Shown: piece by piece, positions 26,373 to 34,645 of the stretch
Numbering within the stretch: position 1 is the stretch's first letter
Layout of the letters: the number at the start of each line of letters is the position of its first letter
Assembly (NCBI RefSeq): GCF_003268475.1
Contig: NZ_MCIF01000002.1
Coordinates: forward strand, 4,690,810-4,754,809
Direction: 5' to 3'
Source of the DNA: Thermogemmatispora tikiterensis
Lineage (GTDB): Bacteria; Chloroflexota; Ktedonobacteria; Ktedonobacterales; Ktedonobacteraceae
DNA length: 64,000 nt
The notes under the pieces: generated by a model
The model's input: only the letters and a program-made list of their open reading frames with translations
Database searches by the model: none
Told to the model about the DNA's origin: nothing
Program-made: the position numbers and the translations under genes

Positions 26373-26463
26373 GCTGCGCACGGCCTTCCTCCCTCTTACC
26401 AGCTTCTCCCATGCGGGGAGAGGAGTAAGCCCGCACCAGGGGAAGGGGAGAGGCGTGCGCAGC
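26373..26463 (-). other. Structured leader of the BBE oxidase mRNA
   Basis: GCTGCGCACG (26373-26382) and CGTGCGCAGC (26454-26463) are perfect 10-base arms. An inner hairpin CTCCC-ATGC-GGGGAG sits between them. It lies about 30 bases after the predicted transcription start from copy C, so it would be at the 5' end of the message. It could be an attenuator or stabiliser; no known riboswitch is recognised. The rest of the 26158-26499 gap shows nothing. Confidence 0.4.
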
Positions 26464-26499
26464 CGCACAAGCAAGCTCTCTCGTCTGCCCTCAGTCATG

Positions 26500-26570
26500 C
26501 AGTGTAGCTAGTCTGGCCCGGGAAATCACTACCACTTGCTTCCGACTTTCTCTTCCGCTCGCTTCCCGCG
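26500..26570 (-). promoter_or_regulatory. Conserved regulon promoter, copy C
   Basis: Minus strand: GGGAAGC, CGGAAGA, CGGAAGC, then GTGGTAGTGA, 19 bases and TACACT (26501-26506). It drives the BBE oxidase gene leftward. It is arranged back to back with copy D, about 150 bases apart. Confidence 0.7.
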
Positions 26571-26722
26571 ACTAACTGAGCGCGGGGCGCCACCTGTGGC
26601 CCCGACGGTCAGCTCCCGCCCGAGGCAGTAGTAGCGAGCAGCGCCTGACGAAGAGCGGAGCCGGCTGCTCTGGCGGAGGGCACCGCCTGGCTGGCGATGA
26701 CCCTGGTCGTGCGGCGTGCTCA

Positions 26723-26792
26723 ACCGGAAGCGACCGGAAAGGAAAAACGGAAGCGAGTGGTAGTGATTTTGTCCTACGCCTCCCCTACACTG
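26723..26792 (+). promoter_or_regulatory. Conserved regulon promoter, copy D
   Basis: Plus strand: CGGAAGC, CGGAAAG, CGGAAGC, then GTGGTAGTGA, 19 bases and TACACT (26786-26791). It drives the SDR gene and probably the whole ABC transporter and FAA operon to 34302, with a leader near 240 bases. Confidence 0.7.
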
Positions 26793-27034
26793 CAGGAAAG
26801 ACAGAGTCACAGGCAGGTCACAGGTCCACAGGTCAGCAAGCGCAGTCCTCGACCGACGCCAGTCGGTGACCGCTCTGCCTGGCTCAGGGTAGTCGAGCCG
26901 CCTGCCCTGACCTGTCTGGCGGCCCGTCCGTCGCAGTCGGTGATGCTTGCTGCCTGGCGGTCCGCTGACCGACAGGGTCAGGCGTGTCGAGACAGCGAGC
27001 GGGCGAGCATGTGCCTGGAAGGAAGAGCGCAACG

Positions 27035-27796
27035 ATGAGTGGGCGACTTCAAGGAAAAGTAGCCATCATTACGGGAACAGCCAGCGGCCAGGGGCGCGTT
27101 GCAGCCCTGCGCTTTGCCGCCGAAGGCTGCAAAATTGTCGGCTGCGACCTGAACGTTGCAGGAGCCGAGGAGACCGTGCGCCTTGTACGCGAGGCCGGCG
27201 GAGAGATGGTCTCGCTACAGCCTTGCAACCTGAGCGATCCCGAGCAGGCCCAGCAAGTCGTAGAGCTGGCCGTCAAGACCTACGGCGGCTTCGACATCCT
27301 CTACAACAACGCCGGCACAGCCTGGATCGCGCCAATCGAGCAGATGACGACGCGCATGTGGCACGATACCCTGCGCAGCGAGCTAGATACCGTCTACTAC
27401 ATGTGTAAGGCCGCCTGGCCGCACCTCATTGCCCGTGGCGGCGGCTCCATCATCAACGTCGGCTCTGTCTCTGCCAAGTTCGGCAGCGAGGATGTCCCCG
27501 GTCTGGCTCATGCCGCCAGCAAAGGCGCCGTTATCGCCATGACGCGCCAGCTAGCCGCCGAGGGAGGCAAATACGGCATTCGGGCCAACACTATTTCGCC
27601 GGCCCTCATTCGCACACCACAAACCGAATGGGCGATCAGCTCCGGCGCTCTCGACGGCATCATGCGCAAGCTGATGCTCAAGCGTATCGGTACGCCCGAG
27701 GACGTGGTTTTCTGCGCCATCTACCTGGCCTCCGACGAAGCCTCGTGGGTCACGGGGGCCGACTTCGCCGTCGACGGTGGGGCCAGCGCGTTCTAG
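27035..27796 (+). CDS. SDR family protein with altered active site
   Basis: 253-aa classical short-chain dehydrogenase/reductase by fold. The cofactor motif is IITGTASGQGRVAAL (TGxxxGxG), then CDLN with Asp39 suggesting NAD preference, and ILYNNAGTAW (NNAG). The usual catalytic YxxxK is HAASK here: His159 stands where Tyr should be and Lys163 is kept; a Ser (NVGSVS, about 144-146) is present. C-terminal features are normal (RANTISPALIRTP, WVTGADFAVDGG). The protein may therefore use His or be inactive as a standard dehydrogenase. ATG 27035 follows GGAAGG. It is the first gene behind promoter copy D, ahead of an amino-acid-type ABC transporter. Confidence 0.85.
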   Translation: MSGRLQGKVAIITGTASGQGRVAALRFAAEGCKIVGCDLNVAGAEETVRLVREAGGEMVSLQPCNLSDPEQAQQVVELAVKTYGGFDILYNNAGTAWIAPIEQMTTRMWHDTLRSELDTVYYMCKAAWPHLIARGGGSIINVGSVSAKFGSEDVPGLAHAASKGAVIAMTRQLAAEGGKYGIRANTISPALIRTPQTEWAISSGALDGIMRKLMLKRIGTPEDVVFCAIYLASDEASWVTGADFAVDGGASAF

Positions 27797-27957
27797 CCCC
27801 AGAGAGCGACCAGAGCGGCCCGCCTATCGGGCCAGCCTGAGTGAGCCGCAAAAGCAAACAGCCAGCCAGTCAGCAATGGCGGATCGCCACGATCAGGCAG
27901 GCAGACCAGAATACCATCGAGCTAGACAGCAAGTAAGCTCAAAAGAGAGGGAGGGGC

Positions 27958-29667
27958 ATGATGCAAGCAGCTTCCACTGTGGGAGGGGAACCGCAGCGGA
28001 CCGATGAGGCCCCGCTGCTGGTGTTGCGTCATGTGACCAGGCGCTTCGGGGGCGTCACGGCCCTCAACGATATCAGCTTTGAAGTGCGCAGCGGCGAGCT
28101 GCTCGGCGTCATTGGACCCAATGGAGCGGGCAAAAGCACCCTCCTGAGCCTCATTTCTGGGGCCCAGCGCGTTAGCGAGGGGGAGATCCTCTTTGCCGGG
28201 CAGCGCCTCGATCGGCTGCCCGCGCACGCGATCGCCCGCCTCGGCATCGGGCGCGCCCATCAGATTCCCCGCCCCTTTGGGCGCATGACCGTTCTGCAGA
28301 ACGTCTTGATCCCCGTGCATGCCCGGAAGAACGAGGCCCCGGGCCGGCGAAGCCTCAGCGACGATGCCGAGGAGATCCTGCGCCTCTGCGGCCTGCTCGA
28401 CCGCAAAGATCGTCAGGCCGGCTCTCTCACCCTCCTGGATCTCAAGCGCCTGGAACTGGCGCGCGCTCTGGCGCTGAAGCCACGGCTGCTGCTGCTGGAC
28501 GAGGTGGCCGCCGGTCTGGTCGGCCAGGAGATCGAGGAGATCACCCGGCTGATCGCTTCTATCCATGCCCGTGGCGTCACCATTCTCCTCGTCGAACACG
28601 TCCAGGCTGTGGTCCGGTCCCTGGCCAGGCGCGTCATTGTGCTGGACTGGGGGCGCAAGATTGCCGAAGGGACGCCTGATGAGATCGCTCGCCATCCCGA
28701 AGTCATCGCTGTCTACCTGGGCAGCGAGCAAGGAGAGCAGCCGTCGACCCCGGCAGCGATCCACCAGGCTGTAGACGAGCAGGCGGCGACAGGAGCCGAG
28801 GTGAACGCCAGCACTAGCAGCAGACATTCTCTCCCTTCTGCCCGAGCCATGTCGACAGCGGCGGTTCGGCCTTCCCCGCCGCCGCTGCTCGACGTGCAGA
28901 ACCTCAGCGTCGACTACGGTAAGCTGCGCGCTCTGCGCTCCCTGGACTTCAGTGTTGGGGAGGGTGAAATTGTGGCGGTCGTGGGAGCCAACGGAGCCGG
29001 CAAAACCACCCTGACCCAGGCGATCAGTGGCCTGGTGCCCGTCAGCGAGGGCCGCGTCCTCTTTGCTGGCCGGGAGATTACACGCGTGCCGGCCCACCAG
29101 CGCGCTCGCCTGGGAATCGCCCTCTGTCACGAGGGAAGGCGGCTCTTCCGCGAGCAGACGGTCCGCGAGAACCTGGAGCTGGGAGCCGCCTATGCCACCC
29201 GCGGGGCAACCACCACCTTCGCTCAGCGCCTGGAGCGCGTCTACGACCTCTTTCCGGTGCTGCGCGAGCGCGCGAGCAGCCAGGCTGGACGCCTCTCAGG
29301 CGGGCAGCAGCAGATGGTCGCCATCGGGCGGGCGCTGATGGCGGAGCCGCGTCTGCTCCTGCTTGATGAGCTATCGCTGGGCCTGGCGCCAGCGGTCGTC
29401 GACCAGCTCTTCGCGGCCCTGCCACGAATCCTGGCCTGGGGGATCAGCGTCGTTCTCATCGAGCAGCATATCCAGCGCTCGCTGGCAGTGGCCGACCGTG
29501 TCTACGTTCTGGAGCGGGGACGCGTCGTCTTCTGCGGTACGCCGGACCAGGTGCGCGCCCACCCGGCGCTGCAGCAAGCCTATCTGGGCGTCGCGGCGGC
29601 CCCTGCCACCCCTGCCGACTCGCCGGCAGTCAGCGAGCAAGAACAGCATCCCGTCTCGGGAACCTGA
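27958..29667 (+). CDS. Fused LivG-LivF type ABC transporter ATPase
   Basis: 569-aa protein containing two ABC ATPase domains that are normally separate LivG and LivF proteins. Domain 1 (about 20-255) has Walker A GPNGAGKST and Walker B LLLLDEVAAGL. Its signature region reads SLTLLDLKRLELARAL, lacking the usual LSxG(Q) form. Domain 2 (about 310-545) has GANGAGKTT, an intact LSGGQQQMVAIGRAL and LLLLDELSLGLAP. The roughly 55-residue linker is Ala/Ser/Thr-rich. Domain 1 may thus form a degenerate ATP site. It energises the permeases at 31276 and 32142. The start is the double ATG at 27958 after GGGAGGGGC. Confidence 0.9.
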   Translation: MMQAASTVGGEPQRTDEAPLLVLRHVTRRFGGVTALNDISFEVRSGELLGVIGPNGAGKSTLLSLISGAQRVSEGEILFAGQRLDRLPAHAIARLGIGRAHQIPRPFGRMTVLQNVLIPVHARKNEAPGRRSLSDDAEEILRLCGLLDRKDRQAGSLTLLDLKRLELARALALKPRLLLLDEVAAGLVGQEIEEITRLIASIHARGVTILLVEHVQAVVRSLARRVIVLDWGRKIAEGTPDEIARHPEVIAVYLGSEQGEQPSTPAAIHQAVDEQAATGAEVNASTSSRHSLPSARAMSTAAVRPSPPPLLDVQNLSVDYGKLRALRSLDFSVGEGEIVAVVGANGAGKTTLTQAISGLVPVSEGRVLFAGREITRVPAHQRARLGIALCHEGRRLFREQTVRENLELGAAYATRGATTTFAQRLERVYDLFPVLRERASSQAGRLSGGQQQMVAIGRALMAEPRLLLLDELSLGLAPAVVDQLFAALPRILAWGISVVLIEQHIQRSLAVADRVYVLERGRVVFCGTPDQVRAHPALQQAYLGVAAAPATPADSPAVSEQEQHPVSGT

Positions 29668-29836
29668 GCCAGACCACGCCCGGCAGGCCATGCTGCGCCT
29701 GCTTTGGCTCTCCAAGAGCATCGGCAACAGACGAACGCACGAGCAAACGAGCGCCCACGCGAGCAGAGAAGGTCGCCAGCGTTCAGTGGCGAACGTCTCC
29801 GGTCGAGAGACAGACACTGCAGAGGAGGAGAAGTAC

Positions 29837-31051
29837 ATGAGCACAGTCTCTAAGGCAGCGCGGTCCTTATTTCTGATGGCCATGCTGGCCCTGAGCATGG
29901 TCGCCTGTGGTGGCACGGGCGGCTCCGGCAACCAGACAATTGTGATTGGGGCAACGCTGCCCTTAACGGGATCTCTGGCCGCTGTCGGCGTCCTGCTGAA
30001 GGCCGGCTATCAGGCCGCCGTCGACGATATCAATGCCGCCGGGGGACTGGAGGTCAACGGGCAAAAGTATCACGTCAACCTGATCATTCTCGATAACACC
30101 TCCGATCCCAATACCGCCAGCAACCAGGCGACAACCCTCTATTTGCAGAATAACGCCGTGGCTCTCCTGGGGCCATTCACGCCGCCGCTGGTCATCCCGG
30201 TCTCGCAGGTGGCCGAGCGCGTCAAGCGCCCGCTGATTTCGACCACGGCCCCCATCGAGGCCTGGCTCTCGGCTCGCCCCTCTGGCTGGCAATATTCCTG
30301 GGATGTCTTCTTCGATGAGAAGCAGCAGACCAGTATGAGCTTCCAGGTGGCTAACATGGTGAAGACGAACAAGCGCGTGGCCCTCTTCACCGATAACGAG
30401 GAGGACGGGGTGACGATGGGCAAGCTCTGGACCGAGGAGGCGCCGCAGTTCGGCTATACCATTGCCTATCGGGCGATTTTCCCCGTCGGCACCACCAATT
30501 TCTCTAGCCAGATCGCTGCTGCCAAGGCCGCCAACGCCGAGGTGCTGATTACCCAGATGACGCCGCCCGATGCGATGGCCCTCTGGAAGCAGATGAAGGC
30601 CCTGGGCTACCATCCGATTGTGGCCGAGAGCGAGAAAGGATCGTCGACCACTACCTGGATGCAGGCCCTGGGCAACGTCGGCGAGGGCGCCCTCATTGCC
30701 AACTTCTGGTCGCGCTCCTTTACCTATCCAGGCAGCCAGGAATTGGCGGCGCGGGCCGAGAAGGCCGGCATCAAGGCTACCATCGAGCAGGCCGGCTACA
30801 TCATGGGCTACTCGATCACTGAGGTGCTCTTCGATGCCATCAAGCGCGCCGGCTCAACCGATCCCGATGCCATTAACCGGGCCATCGGCCAGACCAACAA
30901 GACCTATCCGGTTGGCCCGATCCACTTCGGCAGCAACCACGCCGATCCCGTGCAGGCCATTATGCTCCAATGGCAGAATGGTGACACGGTCCAGGTCTAT
31001 CCACCGGTCTCGGGTGTAAGCCTGGAGGCGCCCGCCAAAGGTCTGGCCTGA
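29837..31051 (+). CDS. ABC transporter substrate-binding lipoprotein (LivJ-like)
   Basis: 404-aa extracellular solute-binding protein of the branched-chain amino acid (Peripla_BP_6) type. The lipoprotein signal ends in a lipobox, SMVAC, near residue 26, so it should be anchored by lipidated Cys. IVIGATLPLTGSLAAVGVLLKAGYQAAVDDINAAGG is the standard opening and NVGEGALIANFWSRS a hinge-side segment. This family also binds aromatic acids, urea and amides, so amino acids are not certain; the catabolic neighbours favour an aromatic or acid ligand. ATG 29837 follows GAGGAGGAG. A 158-residue upstream extension overlaps the ATPase gene and is not credible. Confidence 0.9.
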   Translation: MSTVSKAARSLFLMAMLALSMVACGGTGGSGNQTIVIGATLPLTGSLAAVGVLLKAGYQAAVDDINAAGGLEVNGQKYHVNLIILDNTSDPNTASNQATTLYLQNNAVALLGPFTPPLVIPVSQVAERVKRPLISTTAPIEAWLSARPSGWQYSWDVFFDEKQQTSMSFQVANMVKTNKRVALFTDNEEDGVTMGKLWTEEAPQFGYTIAYRAIFPVGTTNFSSQIAAAKAANAEVLITQMTPPDAMALWKQMKALGYHPIVAESEKGSSTTTWMQALGNVGEGALIANFWSRSFTYPGSQELAARAEKAGIKATIEQAGYIMGYSITEVLFDAIKRAGSTDPDAINRAIGQTNKTYPVGPIHFGSNHADPVQAIMLQWQNGDTVQVYPPVSGVSLEAPAKGLA

Positions 31052-31275
31052 GCAGACCACGTCAGACGACCGACCGGCGGACGAACGCGCGGACGCGGCG
31101 AGTGAGCCTGAGCAGATGCGCCCACAGTGCTCTGTTGCCTTACCATTGAGTTGTGCGAAGGTCAGCGGGGCCGGGCCTGATCGAGCCTGATCAAGCCTGG
31201 TCCCGTCTGCCGCCGCTGTGATGCTGCTCCATGCCGTGCCGCTCGCTGTTTGTAGAGGGAAGGAGAGGGACCCCT

Positions 31276-32145
31276 ATGTTGTTCTACCATCTGATCGATG
31301 GCTTTTTTCTGGGCGGCCTCTACGTGACCATCGCCCTGGGGCTGACGCTGGTCTTTGGCGTCATGAATACCGTCAATCTGGCTCAAGGCGAGGTCCTGAT
31401 CGGCTCCGCCTACCTCACCTATACGCTATCAAGCCTCACCCATCTGGACCCGCTGCTCTGCCTGCTGCTGGTGGCCCCCATCATGTTTGTCATCGGCTAC
31501 CTGGTGCAGCGCCTCCTGCTCAATCCGCTCATTCCCCGCGGACAGGAGACCCTGCTGGTGGCGACTTTCGGCCTGCTGCTGGTGGCCGAGACACTGTTTG
31601 GGCTGATCTATGGCAATAACACGCTCTCGTTGAGCGCTTCCTATACCCTGACGGGCCTCAACATCTTTGGCGATACCGTGCGCACTGTCTACGTGATCGC
31701 CCTGGTGGCCGCCCTGCTCCTGGTGGTGGGAACCCATCTGCTGCTGAGCTACCTGCCGCTGGGGAAGGCTATTCGGGCGGCGGCGGAAGATCCAGGGGCG
31801 GCGGCCTCCATTGGCATCAATGTGCCGCTGGTCTATGGGATCACCTTCGGCCTGGCGGCGGCTATTTCTGCCGTGGGCGGCACGCTGATCGGCCTCTCCT
31901 TTGGCTTTGGCCCAACTACCGGCTCTAGCTGGTTGCTACGTAGCTTTACGGTGATCGTGCTGGGCGGCATGGGATCGCTGTGGGGCACACTCCTCGGCGG
32001 CCTGCTCATTGGCGTGCTGGAGGAGGTGGCCGCCAGCATTGTCGGTCCGCAGTTTCGCGATTTGATTGTCTTCGCCTTCCTGGTGATTGTCTTGATTGTG
32101 CGGCCCGAGGGCTTCTTTGGTCAGCGCGTGGGGGTGGCCAAATGA
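31276..32145 (+). CDS. Branched-chain-type ABC permease (LivH-like)
   Basis: 289-aa integral membrane permease. The opening YHLIDGFFLGGLYVTIALGLTLVFGVMNTVNLAQGEVLIGSAYLTY is diagnostic of LivH. The cytoplasmic coupling loop is GKAIRAAAEDPGAAASIGINVPLVYGITFGLAAA. The C terminus IVLIVRPEGFFGQRVG is conserved. Eight or so hydrophobic helices are apparent. ATG 31276 follows GGAAGGAGAGG; an in-frame extension of 15 residues upstream is not conserved. Its stop overlaps the livM start (ATGA), indicating coupled translation of the two permease halves. Confidence 0.9.
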   Translation: MLFYHLIDGFFLGGLYVTIALGLTLVFGVMNTVNLAQGEVLIGSAYLTYTLSSLTHLDPLLCLLLVAPIMFVIGYLVQRLLLNPLIPRGQETLLVATFGLLLVAETLFGLIYGNNTLSLSASYTLTGLNIFGDTVRTVYVIALVAALLLVVGTHLLLSYLPLGKAIRAAAEDPGAAASIGINVPLVYGITFGLAAAISAVGGTLIGLSFGFGPTTGSSWLLRSFTVIVLGGMGSLWGTLLGGLLIGVLEEVAASIVGPQFRDLIVFAFLVIVLIVRPEGFFGQRVGVAK

Positions 32146-33224
32146 AGACGCAACCCGCTTCCTCCGACCAGCTTGCTCCGTCTGTCGCCAGACGCCAGCC
32201 CCTGCGCCACCTGGCTCCCTGGCTTGGCTGGAGCGTGCTGGGGGTGCTGGTCCTCCTGGCGGCCCTGGGACCACTCTACTTGAGCGCTTTCGATCTGGTG
32301 CTGGCCTTTACGCTCTTCAACTATATGACGATGGCCCAGTCCTGGAACCTGTTGGGCGGCTACGGCGGTCAGTTCTCGCTGGGCCACTCGCTCTTTGTGG
32401 GGGCCGGCTCCTATACTATTGCCGTGCTGCTGCTGCACACCGGGCTGCCGCTGCTGCTGGATCTCGTGCTGAGCGGCCTGCTGGCGGCGGCTCTGGCAAC
32501 GCTGGCGGCCCTCTTGCTGATGCGCCTGCGCGAGGCCTATTTCTCGATCGGCTCGCTCGGGCTGGCGATGGCCGCCCTGACCTGGATGCTCAACTGGTCC
32601 TTCACCGGCGCCACCAGCGGCCTCAATCTGCCACCCGCTGCGACCCTGGACTATTCCACGCTCTACTATCTGGCCCTCGGCTTGCTGGTCGCGACCACCC
32701 TGACCATCGTGCTGCTGGTGCGCAGTCCCTTCGGCCTGCGTCTGATGGCCATCCGTGACGATCAGGAGGCCGCCGCCGAGCTGGGGGTCAATAGTTTCCC
32801 GGTGAAGCTGGTGACCTTTGCTATCAGTGCCTTTTTTGTCGGGCTGGCTGGCGGGCTGATCGCCCTCAACAAGCTGGAGATCGAGCCGGACTCGGCCTTC
32901 AGCATGAACTGGGTGATTACGATGATCATTATTACGATCATCGGCGGCATCGCTACCTCAACGGGGCCACTAGTGGGAGCGGTCGTCTTCTTTACCTTGC
33001 AGCAGGTGCTGCAGAATTCGCAGGCCCTCAGCAGCCTGCTGACTGGTCTGCTGCTGATCCTGATTATTCGCCTGGCACCCGAAGGACTCTGGCCACTGGC
33101 CCTCAAGCTCGGGCGCCGCCTGGGCGAGATCTTCGTGAGCCGCTTCGCCCACAGCAAGCAGGCTGTGACCGCCCTGGGCGCCCAGGAGGCCGTCGGAGGA
33201 CGGTCAAGGCTGGGCGAGGGCTAG
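32142..33224 (+). CDS. Branched-chain-type ABC permease (LivM-like)
   Basis: 360-aa partner permease. After a basic cytoplasmic N terminus it has LAFTLFNYMTMAQSWNLLGGYGGQFSLGHSLFVGAGSYT, the LivM hallmark, and the coupling loop GLRLMAIRDDQEAAAELGVNSFPVKLVTFAISAFFVGLAGGLIA. The end LLLILIIRLAPEGLWPL is typical. A charged tail of about 40 residues follows. The start overlaps livH by four bases. The set of binding protein, two permeases and a fused ATPase is a complete importer in one operon with the SDR and an FAA hydrolase. Confidence 0.9.
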   Translation: MKTQPASSDQLAPSVARRQPLRHLAPWLGWSVLGVLVLLAALGPLYLSAFDLVLAFTLFNYMTMAQSWNLLGGYGGQFSLGHSLFVGAGSYTIAVLLLHTGLPLLLDLVLSGLLAAALATLAALLLMRLREAYFSIGSLGLAMAALTWMLNWSFTGATSGLNLPPAATLDYSTLYYLALGLLVATTLTIVLLVRSPFGLRLMAIRDDQEAAAELGVNSFPVKLVTFAISAFFVGLAGGLIALNKLEIEPDSAFSMNWVITMIIITIIGGIATSTGPLVGAVVFFTLQQVLQNSQALSSLLTGLLLILIIRLAPEGLWPLALKLGRRLGEIFVSRFAHSKQAVTALGAQEAVGGRSRLGEG

Positions 33225-33300
33225 CCTGACTGGCTGTCTGGTTGGCGCAGCGGGTGCGGATTCAATCAGGCCAAGAGAGATAGAGAGGAGAGAGGTCGTC

Positions 33301-34302
33301 GTGAAATTCGCTCGTATTGCTGTCACTGGTGTTGATGGAGAGGAGGCGCGCCTGGTCGTGGTGCAGCCAGAGGCCCAGCGCGTCATCGATCTGGCCACGG
33401 CCTGGCGCCTGCGGCTCGAAAGGCGGGGAGCCACGCGCGAAGCGGCGCGCCGCCTGGCCGCAGCGCTCTTTCCGGCCAGCATGAGCGCTGCCATTGCCCT
33501 GGGCGAGACCTTTCGCGAGGCGGCTGCCGAGGCGAGCGCCGCCCCAGCGGAGGAGGCCGTGCACCCCCTGGAAAGCGTGCGCTGGCTGCCGCCCCTCGAT
33601 CCTCCCACGATTCGCGACTTTACTGCCTTTGAGCAGCACGTGCGCAATATGGCTGCGCGCCAGGGAGGAAGCGTCTTCCCAGAATTTTACCAGCGCCCAC
33701 CGTACTTTAAGATTAATCCCCTGACCATCGTGGCCCCCGAGGCCGAGGTACCCTGGCCGCACTACACTCACCACCTGGACTACGAGCTGGAAATCGGACT
33801 GGTCATCGGCAGGCAGGGCCGCAATGTCTCCCCCGAGGAGGCCCGGAGCCTGCTCTTCGGGGTCACCATCCTGAACGATTTCAGTGCGCGCGATGTCCAG
33901 GGACCCGAGATGAGCAGCGGCTTTGGTCCGGCCAAGGGCAAAGACTTCGCGACTGCGCTCGGCCCCTGGATTGCGACCTGCGATGAGCTTGATCTCGACG
34001 ACCTGACGATGGTGGCGCGCGTCAATGGAGAGGAGTGGTCGCGCGGCTCAAGCGCTAGCCTGACCTGGAAGGTCGAGGAGCTGGTGGCTTACGCCGCCTG
34101 CGGTGAGACCCTCTGGCCGGGCGAGCTACTCGGCTCGGGCACCGTCGGCACAGGGAGCGGCGCCGAGCATGGGCGCTCTCTGCAACCGGGAGCCGTGGTC
34201 GAGCTGGAGATCGGCGGCCTGGGCGTGTTGCGCAATCGCATCGGCCAGCCCGAGCCACCCGGCTGGCTCCCGCAGCCACGCCGCTCCTCCGCTACGTACT
34301 GA
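33301..34302 (+). CDS. FAA hydrolase family protein
   Basis: 333-aa FAA-fold enzyme, second of three in the window. The N-terminal cap (about 1-100) precedes the catalytic domain, where LDYELEIGLVIGRQGRNV holds the ExE metal ligands and FGVTILNDFSARDVQGPE the following conserved stretch. GELLGSGTVGTGSG and GAVVELEIGGLGVLRNRIG close the domain. The KGKDFATALGPWIATCDEL segment marks the 2-hydroxyhepta-2,4-diene-1,7-dioate isomerase or acylpyruvase-like branch. GTG 33301 follows GAGGAGAGAGG. It terminates the importer operon and most likely processes the imported compound after ring opening. Confidence 0.87.
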   Translation: MKFARIAVTGVDGEEARLVVVQPEAQRVIDLATAWRLRLERRGATREAARRLAAALFPASMSAAIALGETFREAAAEASAAPAEEAVHPLESVRWLPPLDPPTIRDFTAFEQHVRNMAARQGGSVFPEFYQRPPYFKINPLTIVAPEAEVPWPHYTHHLDYELEIGLVIGRQGRNVSPEEARSLLFGVTILNDFSARDVQGPEMSSGFGPAKGKDFATALGPWIATCDELDLDDLTMVARVNGEEWSRGSSASLTWKVEELVAYAACGETLWPGELLGSGTVGTGSGAEHGRSLQPGAVVELEIGGLGVLRNRIGQPEPPGWLPQPRRSSATY

Positions 34303-34436
34303 GGACCCGGCGCGCACGTCTCTCCGCTTAGCAGACGGGAAGGTCGTGAGCGGGCGGCTCTGCTTCTGCCCCTACCTCTGCGTTCGCTGTCAGTCAGTGC
34401 GTTCTGCGTTCCGTCCCTTGCGCGCTGCCTGCGGCG

Positions 34437-34475
34437 TGCCGTCCCCTGCCACGGCCTTCCCCTTTTCTTTTCCTG
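34437..34475 (+). terminator. Possible weak terminator after FAA gene
   Basis: GCCGT and ACGGC around CCCCTGCC, followed by the pyrimidine-rich TTCCCCTTTTCTTTTCC. It is short, but sits between the importer operon and the yhf-like operon promoter. The rest of 34303-34553 shows no gene. Confidence 0.35.
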
Positions 34476-34553
34476 GCTCGGCATGAGCTTCTTCCCCCTC
34501 GATGCCCTCAGCCACGGTGCTGCAGTCCCTGCTGCTGGCTGATATGCGGCGGC

Positions 34554-34583
34554 TTGACAAGGTGGTCGCTGGTCAGTTATACT
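34554..34583 (+). promoter_or_regulatory. Sigma70-type promoter of the yhf-like operon
   Basis: TTGACA (34554-34559), 18-base spacer, TATACT (34578-34583), close to consensus. Transcription would start near 34590, inside the palindrome described next. Confidence 0.75.
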
Positions 34584-34584
34584 C

Positions 34585-34602
34585 TATCCAGTATTCTGGA
34601 TA
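34585..34602 (+). promoter_or_regulatory. Operator palindrome at the yhf-like promoter
   Basis: TATCCAG-TATT-CTGGATA, a perfect 7-4-7 inverted repeat covering the predicted transcription start. Binding here would block initiation. The natural candidate ligand is the YhfZ-type regulator encoded directly downstream, which is inference. Confidence 0.65.
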
Positions 34603-34645
34603 TTGAGCGAGCAAGGTGAGCAGAGCGAAGGAGAGCGCCAGCGCG

